Shown: one piece after another, positions 1 to 5,012 of the stretch | How positions within the stretch are numbered: position 1 is the first letter of the stretch | How the letters are laid out: every line of letters starts with the position of its first letter | Assembly (NCBI GenBank): GCA_016762975.1 | Contig: JAESUV010000197.1 | Coordinates: 4,425-9,436 of the forward strand | Length of the DNA stretch: 5,012 nt | Direction of reading: 5' to 3' | Source of the DNA: Gammaproteobacteria bacterium | GTDB taxonomy: Bacteria; Pseudomonadota; Gammaproteobacteria; Pseudomonadales; Pseudohongiellaceae | Position numbers and translations under genes: made by a program | The notes under the pieces: generated by a model | What the model was told of the DNA's origin: nothing | What the model saw: the letters and a program-made list of their open reading frames with translations, nothing else | The model's database searches: none

Positions 1-1979
1 GCCTTCAATACATATTGCAGTGCTAGCTGCTCGGGTTTCAGGGCACTTGTGACCTGCTCCTTGCCAAGCTCGTCCGCCGCCTGATTCATTTGATCTATAG
101 CGAGTGAAAGGTTTTCTACGGCGGCATCGTAGCTCGCATCGGAGAAACTGACACGTTCTGCGAGACGGTCAATCGAGCGACGAGTCCGCTGCGTCGCCTC
201 GAGTTGCGATTCGGAAATAATCTCAGCATCGGATGCGAATTCTTCCGGTGATACCTTCGTCTGCCTGTTCTTTAATTTCCATGTGGCAGCGATAATGTCT
301 TTCTGTATCTGCACTAGGGCGCTGCTATCGACACTTTCGCCGCCTCCACCGCCACCTCCGCCGCCTCCGCTGGATCGCCGAAATTCCTGGTCGGTAGGAA
401 TTACCTGCAGAAAATAGATGTCGGATATGACCTCAACTGGGCCTTCTAGAGCGTTATTGTCAGCGAGCGTTAGAAAATAGCTTACAAAATCGCCCGGCTC
501 TACATCGAGGTCTTCCAAATAAATAAGCTCGTCGCCAGACACCTCGCGCAAATTCTGTTCGGGCAGAAAATCTACCTGCACCTCGTCCGCGCCCACGACG
601 CTGTAATTCAACGTGAACTTACTCAGGCCATAGTCATCAGTAGCATCAATCTGAAGTACGACTTCCTCTAAAGGCATAACCTCCTGATCTTGCCCTGGTC
701 TCTTCAATACCAATTCCGGTGGCGTGTCTTCGATAGAGCGAATGAAGTAGTCGAGCGGATTCTTACTTTGTAGGTCAGAAAAATCAGTTGCGAAGATGCG
801 ATAGACGCCATCTTGATTCACAATAAATTTTGCGCGCCCTAGGTTGCCATCCATCACTAGATGAATGTCTTCATAGGGCGGCAGTGGATTGATCTCATCT
901 TCATCCGCGCTATAACTTTCATCGAACTCTACGACTGCTGACTTAATATTCTTATTGAAGGTTATTAGCAGTTCAATTTCAGTCCCTTCCGGCACCACCA
1001 TATCGCCACTGTCTTGCTCAGTGATGTCTTCAATCCCCGTGTACTCAGGATAGTCCATGGCTAAATCAATTCGCTCGATCTGTGGCAGATCAAACAGGTC
1101 AATCTGATATTGTGCTGAACTTTGCTCACCACGCTCATCGAAGGTGACATAGTACGTAGTGTCTTCCACCAGAGAAGGAATGAAGTAGCTATAGGTTGCG
1201 TTGTCGCTGCCACTACCATCGCGATTCATTGTGGCATCGCGCCAGTTAACATTGTCATCTTGAAGACGCAGCCTGATCGTGCCGGGTATCGCGTTTCTAA
1301 CGCGAGCTATGATCGTCACGCTATCACCGCGCTGCATCTCCAGATCGCCTGGCTCAACGCTGATTTCGATATCTGGCAGCACCTCAACTACGACTACCGG
1401 CTCGCTGATCGCGAATGGCCACACCAGTCGACTTGCCGCATTAAACAGGGCGTCAGAGCTGAGAAACAAACCCGTCACTATTGCAGCAACACCAGCCGCC
1501 GATGCGAGAGAAAGGTAGGACGTTCTAGCAGGTGCAACTGTCTCCACCTGTTCCTGTTGAATCTGCACATGTTCTTGGGCATCCAACCAAAGCTGTTGAA
1601 TGAACTGCTTGGAAACCCCACGTTTGCCGTTCGCTAAATCTTCTTCAGTAAATTCCAACGAGGTTAGCAGGCGCTGCTCCAAATCCGGAATATGATCTTC
1701 TACATAATGTGCCAGCTTTCGGTCATCGGTAGTCTGTCTCCCCAACACCTGAATCAAACGCCAAATTAGTAAGGCGGTGCCCAGCACGGACACAGCAAAC
1801 AGGACTGTAGTGCCGGTCTTGCCAGACTCTAACCAGAGGGCCGCCGCGCTTAGCGACAAAATTAATACGGAAAAAGCGATAACGAAATAGCTCACCTGCC
1901 TCAGAATAAGCAGGTTGCTGCGACGACGACGAAGATTCTTAAGGACTTCTCGAAGATTTTCGAATGTGGGAGACGACAT
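1..1979 (-). CDS. DUF4175-family large inner-membrane protein (3' end outside window)
   Basis: I translated this reading frame by hand: it is open from the ATG at 1979-1977 to the left edge, giving 660 residues with no stop. The only usable start is this ATG, because an in-frame TAA lies at 2015-2013 with no other start between; the Shine-Dalgarno-like AGAAGAG is weak. A basic patch (RRRR, 17-20) precedes membrane segments at about 28-50 and 57-78; a third lies at about 154-176. This predicts a cytoplasmic N-terminus and a periplasmic remainder. Between segments 2 and 3 sits a conserved-looking stretch, LAHYVEDHIPDLEQRLLTSL (89-108), typical of this family. Residues about 190-530 are beta-rich, with DTPPELVL (418-425) and ATDDYGL (446-452), resembling Ig-like repeats. 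Ten glycines (538-547) lead to a helical Gln/Glu-rich part. The molecular function of DUF4175 proteins is unknown to me; relatives often lie near MoxR/DUF58/Bat-type genes. The family call rests on layout and motifs; the open frame is certain. Confidence 0.8.
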   Translation of the reverse strand, partial: MSSPTFENLREVLKNLRRRRSNLLILRQVSYFVIAFSVLILSLSAAALWLESGKTGTTVLFAVSVLGTALLIWRLIQVLGRQTTDDRKLAHYVEDHIPDLEQRLLTSLEFTEEDLANGKRGVSKQFIQQLWLDAQEHVQIQQEQVETVAPARTSYLSLASAAGVAAIVTGLFLSSDALFNAASRLVWPFAISEPVVVVEVLPDIEISVEPGDLEMQRGDSVTIIARVRNAIPGTIRLRLQDDNVNWRDATMNRDGSGSDNATYSYFIPSLVEDTTYYVTFDERGEQSSAQYQIDLFDLPQIERIDLAMDYPEYTGIEDITEQDSGDMVVPEGTEIELLITFNKNIKSAVVEFDESYSADEDEINPLPPYEDIHLVMDGNLGRAKFIVNQDGVYRIFATDFSDLQSKNPLDYFIRSIEDTPPELVLKRPGQDQEVMPLEEVVLQIDATDDYGLSKFTLNYSVVGADEVQVDFLPEQNLREVSGDELIYLEDLDVEPGDFVSYFLTLADNNALEGPVEVISDIYFLQVIPTDQEFRRSSGGGGGGGGGGESVDSSALVQIQKDIIAATWKLKNRQTKVSPEEFASDAEIISESQLEATQRTRRSIDRLAERVSFSDASYDAAVENLSLAIDQMNQAADELGKEQVTSALKPEQLALQYVLK
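341..370 (-). repeat. GGN tract encoding ten consecutive glycines
   Basis: Ten successive GGN codons (mixed GGA, GGC and GGT) encode Gly538-547 of the DUF4175-type protein, bounded by Ser536-Ser537 and Glu548. The mixed third bases argue against recent slippage of a perfect triplet and for selection on a flexible linker. It separates the beta-rich periplasmic part from the predicted helical C-terminal part. Confidence 0.9.
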
Positions 1980-2051
1980 AGAGGCTCTTCTGGCTACAGT
2001 GAATAGGAAGACTTATCTTGTACTTCTTGCTCCTCGCTAGGCGACGTCTGA

Positions 2052-2064
2052 ACGTGAACCACGT
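2052..2064. repeat. Inverted repeat ACGTG-aac-CACGT upstream of the DUF4175 gene
   Basis: The arms are perfect 5-bp complements with a 3-base spacer. It sits about 75 bases upstream of the DUF4175 start, and a GACGTC palindrome begins 9 bases to its left. This is where an operator could lie, but a 10-bp match of this kind can occur by chance, and no regulator gene is next to it. Confidence 0.3.
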
Positions 2065-2154
2065 CACTGATAATTAGCGCGGAAAAAGGCGAAAAGCCAC
2101 AGCTTTACTGACCGCGAGCACTGACAGATTGTTTCAGTCGTATGGCTTAACTAT

Positions 2155-2190
2155 CCCATTAACCCGCCCGGAATTGCAAGGGCTTATGGG
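2155..2190. repeat. Interrupted inverted repeat (CCCAT..GCCC / GGGC..ATGGG)
   Basis: Left arms CCCAT (2155-2159) and GCCC (2166-2169) pair with GGGC (2180-2183) and ATGGG (2186-2190). The inner loop is 10 bases, and there are unequal internal bulges of 6 and 2 bases. No T run follows on either strand, so it is not a standard terminator. It could be an RNA structure at the 3' end of the Nudix transcript or simple chance. Confidence 0.25.
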
Positions 2191-2328
2191 TGGGAATACC
2201 GACAAAAGACCAGCAAAATCAGCTAGTCTGAGGATTGCTCAAATACAGCCGCGTGATACTCGATTTTGGGCGAAAGTTTGCCCGGAATGAAGGAGAGCAA
2301 TTTAGCTTCGCAGGAGCATAACGGACGC

Positions 2329-2910
2329 TCAGCAACCCATTTCCTGAGGACGGTAGTAGGTTGAATCCTTAGGAAACACTCGAATACCCCGCTGGCTGGC
2401 ATCTTCTAGCAGTTCTTCGAGGCTACGGTGCATTTCAATGTCCCGCAGAGTCACCATCGTTGGCCGCGGTAAGACCCAACTCTCAGCCGCCGCATCAGCT
2501 AGCGCTTCACGCGGCGTAATCCAGCGGTGCTCCAATATTTCATCGTTGTCCACCACTACAGAAACCGGCACTTTAAGCGGACAAAGGAAGAACCAGGTGC
2601 AGAAACGTCTAGGCAGTTTGGGTGGAGTAGTCCAATGGGCTGTGTGAACAAGCTGATCGATATCGATGTCGATTCCAGCTTCCTCTTTTGTTTCCCTCAC
2701 TGCCGCCCGCATTGCGGCCCTATACTCCAAACCTTCCCCATCTAACGCAAAATCTGCCGCATCGACACGCCCCCCAGGGAATACCCAGTGACCTCCGTGA
2801 AAGACCAGTTTGGAATTCCGTCTAAGCAACAATACCTCAAGATCCGCCCTATTAGCCGACTCTCGAATGACTACCACTGTTGCCGCCGGTACGGGTTCAA
2901 TATCTGTCAT
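2329..2910 (-). CDS. Nudix hydrolase, NUDT19-like
   Basis: This 193-residue protein is predicted to be cytosolic and to hydrolyse a nucleoside-diphosphate-linked substrate using divalent metal. FPGGRVD (44-50) precedes the Nudix helix, where RETKEEAGI (72-80) supplies the REUxEExGU half with metal-binding Glu73, Glu76 and Glu77. The usual Glu eight residues before Arg72 is Arg64, and an insert lies between GG and the helix. Both traits are known in NUDT19-like proteins, as is the W-TP--PRRF-T-FF pattern at 93-108. NDEI...RWITPREAL (122-136) completes the fold. Mammalian NUDT19 is a peroxisomal CoA diphosphatase; whether this protein uses CoA, acyl-CoA or another substrate cannot be read from sequence. 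AGAAGG stands 3 bases before the ATG, a short spacing. The gene is divergent from the acyl-CoA-type dehydrogenase, which suits a CoA-related role. The fold is certain; the substrate is inference. Confidence 0.9.
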   Translation of the reverse strand: MTDIEPVPAATVVVIRESANRADLEVLLLRRNSKLVFHGGHWVFPGGRVDAADFALDGEGLEYRAAMRAAVRETKEEAGIDIDIDQLVHTAHWTTPPKLPRRFCTWFFLCPLKVPVSVVVDNDEILEHRWITPREALADAAAESWVLPRPTMVTLRDIEMHRSLEELLEDASQRGIRVFPKDSTYYRPQEMGC

Positions 2911-2976
2911 AGTCCTTCTCTATCATCTTGCTTCTCTGAGAAAAAGGCTGGCCCAAACAGACTAACCAAGTGCACT

Positions 2977-2985
2977 ATCATAGCA
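2977..2985 (-). promoter_or_regulatory. Candidate extended -10 promoter element for the Nudix gene
   Basis: On the minus strand TGC-TATGAT fits the extended -10 pattern TGn-TATAAT with one mismatch. It would place the transcript start near 2970, about 60 bases upstream of the Nudix ATG. No good -35 is seen, which extended -10 promoters tolerate. Confidence 0.35.
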
Positions 2986-2988
2986 ATG

Positions 2989-2998
2989 ACGCTAGCGT
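2989..2998. promoter_or_regulatory. Perfect 10-bp palindrome ACGCTAGCGT, candidate operator
   Basis: The palindrome lies between the divergent Nudix and dehydrogenase genes, just upstream of the candidate extended -10 of the Nudix gene, where a bound protein would block that promoter. The symmetry does not extend beyond 10 bp. An operator role is inference; no regulator gene is visible in the window. Confidence 0.3.
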
Positions 2999-3037
2999 AT
3001 TACTTCCAGCTTTTCACGGCATGGGTTGTCACACGCA

Positions 3038-3066
3038 TTGCAGCTGACGCGCCATCGGATTAGAAT
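3038..3066 (+). promoter_or_regulatory. Candidate sigma70-type promoter for the dehydrogenase gene
   Basis: TTGCAG (3038-3043) and TAGAAT (3061-3066) are separated by 17 bases. The -10 matches the consensus at 5 of 6 positions, the -35 at only 3 of 6. The predicted start near 3073 gives a leader of about 80 bases before the ATG at 3152. Confidence 0.35.
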
Positions 3067-3139
3067 TCTGCCCACATTTGAAAGAGCCTGCCGGTGGAAC
3101 CTATGAGAAATGGGCGGGCATAGTCGATTCAGTAATCGC

Positions 3140-3144
3140 AGGAG
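3140..3144 (+). promoter_or_regulatory. Shine-Dalgarno site that fixes the dehydrogenase start
   Basis: AGGAG is followed by a 7-base A-rich spacer and the ATG at 3152. An in-frame ATG at 3110 would add 14 residues (MGGHSRFSNRRRKN) that do not resemble the start of this family and would itself span the ribosome site. The 3152 start is therefore preferred. Confidence 0.85.
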
Positions 3145-3151
3145 AAAAAAT

Positions 3152-4024
3152 ATGAAAATCAATTTCGATGGTCAGGTTGCAATCGTAACAGGTGCTGGTG
3201 GCGGATTGGGCAAGCAGCACGCCCTAGAGCTGGGTCGACGCGGCGCGAAAGTAGTAGTCAACGACCTAGGTGGTTCGGTAGACGGCAGCGGAGGCTCGTC
3301 CTCAGCCGCTGAGCAAGTAGCCCAGGAAATTCGCGATAACGGCGGCACAGCGATATCGAATGATGCATCGGTTACCGATTTCGAGGCAGTTCAGGCGATG
3401 GTTGATGAAACCGTTGCAAAATGGGGTCGCATCGATATTTTGGTTAACAACGCCGGCATCCTAAGGGATAAGACCTTCTCAAAACTAGAGTTAGAGAACT
3501 GGCATGCCGTTATTGACGTACATCTTACTGGCAGTCTCAATGCAACAAAGTGTGTTTGGCCTATCATGGTTGAACAGAAGTACGGTCGCATTGTGATGAC
3601 TACGTCCACATCGGGCTTATTTGGAAATTTCGGTCAGGCCAACTACGGCGCCGCTAAGCTGGGCTTAGTTGGGTTTATGAATACGCTACGCTTCGAAGGT
3701 GCCAAGTACAAAGTTTTCACTAACGCAATAGCCCCCATCGCTGCGACAAGAATGACGGTCGAATTGCCGGGCTTTGAAGACAGCGCCGAGAAGCTAGCCC
3801 CAGAACTGGTTACACCAGCTGTGGTCTATCTCTGCTCAGAGAAGGCTCCCAATGGCCGCATCATTCAGGCAGCAGGCGGGCGCTATTACTCAGCAGACGT
3901 CAGAGAGAATGTTGGCGTCGACCTAGGTCTAGGTGCATCCGTTGAAGATATCGAAGACAATATCGAGGCCATTCTCGATATGAGCAGCAATGCAGGCATT
4001 CTAGAAAGAACGCCTCATCGCTAA
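3152..4024 (+). CDS. SDR-family (3R)-hydroxyacyl-CoA dehydrogenase-like oxidoreductase
   Basis: This 290-residue protein is a complete short-chain dehydrogenase. TGAGGGLG (13-20) is the dinucleotide-binding loop, and Asp38 in VNDLGG at the end of the second strand favours NAD over NADP. NNAG is at 99-102, and the catalytic residues are Ser152, Tyr165 and Lys169. The usual SDR Asn of the N-x-x-G motif is His124 in VHLTG, as is typical of this subgroup. The Gly/Ser-rich insert after NDLGG, GNFGQANYGAAKLGLVGFMN and IAP-x-A-x-RMT closely match the dehydrogenase domain of peroxisomal multifunctional enzyme type 2 (HSD17B4), which oxidises (3R)-hydroxyacyl-CoA to 3-ketoacyl-CoA. There is no fused hydratase (MaoC) or sterol-carrier domain, so a separate hydratase elsewhere would be needed. 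The chain length or sterol preference of the substrate is not readable. It is divergent from the Nudix gene and convergent with the GST-like gene, and appears monocistronic. Confidence 0.92.
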   Translation: MKINFDGQVAIVTGAGGGLGKQHALELGRRGAKVVVNDLGGSVDGSGGSSSAAEQVAQEIRDNGGTAISNDASVTDFEAVQAMVDETVAKWGRIDILVNNAGILRDKTFSKLELENWHAVIDVHLTGSLNATKCVWPIMVEQKYGRIVMTTSTSGLFGNFGQANYGAAKLGLVGFMNTLRFEGAKYKVFTNAIAPIAATRMTVELPGFEDSAEKLAPELVTPAVVYLCSEKAPNGRIIQAAGGRYYSADVRENVGVDLGLGASVEDIEDNIEAILDMSSNAGILERTPHR

Positions 4025-4046
4025 CAGGTTTTTTCTTGCTCTGAAT

Positions 4047-4071
4047 AGATCAGGCGTCTCGCGCCTGATCT
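4047..4071. repeat. Perfect 10-bp stem hairpin at the convergent gene ends
   Basis: Arms AGATCAGGCG (4047-4056) and CGCCTGATCT (4062-4071) are exact complements around a 5-base loop. The hairpin covers the last codons and the TGA stop of the GST-like gene, and begins 22 bases beyond the dehydrogenase stop. A T6 run lies at 4029-4034, on the plus strand, before rather than after the stem. On the minus strand the stem is followed by an A-rich stretch. Neither strand thus has the standard intrinsic-terminator arrangement. It may still protect 3' ends or slow polymerase for both transcripts. Confidence 0.7.
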
Positions 4072-4679
4072 GCCTGCACCTTCTGAATAGATTCACGCTC
4101 ATCCATTAAATCCATTAGCGACTTAATGTTTGGCAGCTCTGTCAATGCGTTCCAATTTAGCGCCTTCTTGCACACTATAGTTGCTAGGCTTACGCTAAAT
4201 CTATAGTAAAAATCTGCGTAACTCAGCTCTTTTCCCGCCAAATAGGGGTCAAAATCCGCCAGCTGTTGCAATGAAGCGAAGCCTTTTTCCAATTGTAGCT
4301 TAACCTGCCCTTTCAGCTCATCCGTAGCTGGAGTACCGAAGAACACATCACCATACAAGCATCGCGCTGGCAATTCGATATAGAGCTCCAAATGTCTTAT
4401 CAACTCCTTTACCTTTGCACGGGCAAAGAGATCCTCAGGGTAGAATGAAGGCCCAATGTTCAGGCTATCGATATAATCGATCATGACGCCAGTTTCGGTC
4501 AGGAAGCCTTGCTCAGTCTGCAAACAGGGCACTTTACCCATTGGACTCTTAAGCAAAAATTCCGACTCTTGATTTGGCAACACATGCACTTCCTCGAAAT
4601 CCATTCCCTTTTCTATCATGATGGCCTTAACCATATTGTAATAGTTACTGTAGGTCATGCCGTGTAGTTTAATTGTCAT
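4050..4679 (-). CDS. Glutathione S-transferase-like protein
   Basis: This 209-residue protein has the two-domain GST layout and usual bacterial length. The thioredoxin-like N-domain spans about 1-78: Ser11 or Tyr10 near the first helix is the likely thiol-activating residue, SPMGKVP (45-51) holds the cis-Pro51, and Glu62-Thr63 form the glutathione gamma-glutamyl contact (usually Glu-Ser). The helical C-domain, about 85-205, includes YLAGKELSYADFY (146-158) with the N-capping Ser153/Asp156 pair that is characteristic of GST folds. The reaction would be glutathione conjugation or peroxide reduction in the cytosol; the substrate is unknown. GGAG stands 5 bases before the ATG, supporting the start. 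The gene converges on the dehydrogenase with a 25-base gap and is divergent from the DUF3524 gene. The last codons lie inside a hairpin, so its C-terminal residues (DQARDA) may be shaped partly by that structure. Confidence 0.9.
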   Translation of the reverse strand: MTIKLHGMTYSNYYNMVKAIMIEKGMDFEEVHVLPNQESEFLLKSPMGKVPCLQTEQGFLTETGVMIDYIDSLNIGPSFYPEDLFARAKVKELIRHLELYIELPARCLYGDVFFGTPATDELKGQVKLQLEKGFASLQQLADFDPYLAGKELSYADFYYRFSVSLATIVCKKALNWNALTELPNIKSLMDLMDERESIQKVQADQARDA

Positions 4680-4821
4680 TGTTTCTCCAAAGTCACTGCC
4701 TGTGACTAATTGTTGAATAGTTGTGGCGCCTTAGAAGACTTCTTCGATTGCGCACGCTAAGCTAATACCTGAAATTATGCCAGAATTATCCCGCGATTAA
4801 ATTGCGCCTAGAAAACTCACG
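4680..4821. promoter_or_regulatory. Divergent promoter region between the GST-like and DUF3524 genes
   Basis: These 142 bases must hold the start signals of both flanking genes. On the minus strand CATAAT (4774-4779) and GATAAT (4785-4790) are each 5/6 matches to a -10, about 95-110 bases upstream of the GST-like ATG, without a good -35. On the plus strand only weak matches are seen (for example TAATAC, 4763-4768). Exact promoters cannot be assigned. Confidence 0.4.
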
Positions 4822-5012
4822 ATGAGCTATCGAATCCTACTGCTTTCTGCCTACGACGCCATGAGCCACAAAATGTGGCGTGGCAGACTGGTGGAAATGT
4901 TTCCCGAACACCACTGGACTCAACTTATACTGCCGCCGCGCCATTTCAACTGGCGGATAAGAGGCAATAGCTTGCAGTGGGCTCTTAACGAAAAAGACCT
5001 GCTCAATCGAGA
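4822..5012 (+). CDS. DUF3524 glycosyltransferase, tRNA-queuosine mannosyltransferase (QTMAN/GTDC1) family, N-terminus
   Basis: The frame opens at the ATG at 4822, is preceded by an in-frame TAA at 4798-4800 with no other ATG, GTG or TTG between, and runs 63 complete codons to the right edge. The ribosome site is poor: no clear AGGAG lies upstream. The N-terminus has the features of the DUF3524 domain: a first strand RILLLSAYDAMSHK (4-17) with the Ser-His-Lys motif, then MFPEHHWTQLILPPRHFNWR (26-45) and IRGNSL (46-51). Human GTDC1 (QTMAN) begins with the same pattern of hydrophobic strand, SHK, TLP and W-W-R. GTDC1 transfers mannose from GDP-mannose to queuosine in tRNA-Asp. By family this protein should be a GT-B-fold glycosyltransferase acting on tRNA or a related acceptor; the acceptor in bacteria is inference. 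The catalytic C-terminal domain is outside the window. Confidence 0.85.
   Translation, partial: MSYRILLLSAYDAMSHKMWRGRLVEMFPEHHWTQLILPPRHFNWRIRGNSLQWALNEKDLLNR

Larger units (their letters stand above)
1980..2328. other. Gene-free 349-base interval between the Nudix and DUF4175 genes
   Basis: Both flanking genes are on the minus strand, so this is the 3' side of the Nudix gene and the upstream region of the DUF4175 gene. No coding frame with convincing features was found. The interval holds a 5-3-5 inverted repeat (2052-2064), a GACGTC palindrome (2043-2048) and an interrupted inverted repeat around 2155-2190. A possible minus-strand -10 (TAATTA/AATTAT, about 2070-2076) lies upstream of the DUF4175 gene but has no good -35. 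No strong intrinsic terminator (GC stem plus T run) is visible after the Nudix stop. The length suggests the DUF4175 gene is transcribed separately. Confidence 0.6.

Noticed and set aside
1122..1637. Plus-strand open frames (also 1279-1518) inside the DUF4175 region
   Set aside because: They lie antisense to a continuous 660-codon minus-strand frame with clear membrane segments and family motifs. Their translations show no domain-like pattern.
2258..2284. GGGC/GCCC stem near 2268-2283 as terminator of the Nudix gene
   Set aside because: Only four paired bases around a poorly matching centre and no T run on the minus strand.
2186..2290. Small plus-strand frame of 34 codons with AAGG a few bases upstream
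   Set aside because: This length is expected by chance, the peptide shows no signal, membrane segment or motif, and it overlaps the arm of an inverted repeat. It cannot be supported as a gene.
2438..2745. Plus-strand open frames antisense to the Nudix gene (2438-2647 and 2527-2745)
   Set aside because: They are shadows of the Nudix reading frame, whose motifs are unmistakable.
2788..3063. Plus-strand 91-codon open frame across the Nudix 5' end and the intergenic region
   Set aside because: It overlaps the Nudix start and the candidate promoters of both divergent genes, and has no recognisable motif.
3110..3151. Upstream in-frame ATG extending the dehydrogenase by 14 residues
   Set aside because: The added residues do not fit the family N-terminus, and a strong AGGAG site with ideal spacing precedes the ATG at 3152.
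3391..3609. Minus-strand open frame inside the dehydrogenase gene
   Set aside because: It is antisense to the complete SDR with intact catalytic residues.
4022..4040. Intrinsic terminator for the dehydrogenase at the T6 run 4029-4034
   Set aside because: Only a 3-bp stem (CCT/AGG) can be drawn directly before the T run, too weak to call. The strong hairpin lies downstream of the T run instead.

Overview
The window looks like a piece of a Gram-negative proteobacterial chromosome, most likely a gammaproteobacterium of a marine or environmental, acyl-CoA-degrading type. This is inferred from the protein types, the moderate GC content, compact spacing and ordinary Shine-Dalgarno sites. No rRNA, tRNA, mobile element, CRISPR array or phage gene is visible, and the taxonomic placement is a judgement from protein style only.

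Layout, left to right. (1) Positions 1-1979, minus strand: the first 660 residues of a large inner-membrane protein of the DUF4175 type, cut by the left edge. It has three N-terminal membrane segments, a long periplasmic beta-rich region, a ten-glycine linker and the start of a helical, Gln/Glu-rich region. (2) 1980-2328: a 349-base gene-free stretch with weak inverted repeats. (3) 2329-2910, minus: a Nudix hydrolase of the NUDT19-like kind, with a divergent Nudix box. (4) 2911-3151: a divergent promoter region with a perfect 10-bp palindrome. (5) 3152-4024, plus: a short-chain dehydrogenase closely resembling the (3R)-hydroxyacyl-CoA dehydrogenase domain of peroxisomal multifunctional enzyme type 2. 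(6) 4050-4679, minus: a glutathione S-transferase-like protein convergent with the dehydrogenase. A perfect 10-bp-stem hairpin straddles its stop codon. (7) 4680-4821: a second divergent promoter region. (8) 4822-5012, plus: the N-terminus of a DUF3524 glycosyltransferase, the family of the tRNA-queuosine mannosyltransferase QTMAN (GTDC1), cut by the right edge.

How the genes relate. Every neighbouring pair is divergent, convergent or widely spaced, so there is no clear operon and each gene probably has its own transcript. The best functional link is between the Nudix protein and the dehydrogenase. They share a promoter region, and the closest well-known eukaryotic relatives of both act on CoA or acyl-CoA in peroxisomes. 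The DUF4175 gene may begin a leftward cluster outside the window. The tRNA-modification gene is probably unrelated to the others.

Nothing here proves a new multi-gene system. The observations most worth following are the bacterial QTMAN-family protein, the NUDT19/MFE-2-like divergent pair, and the hairpin between the convergent genes.
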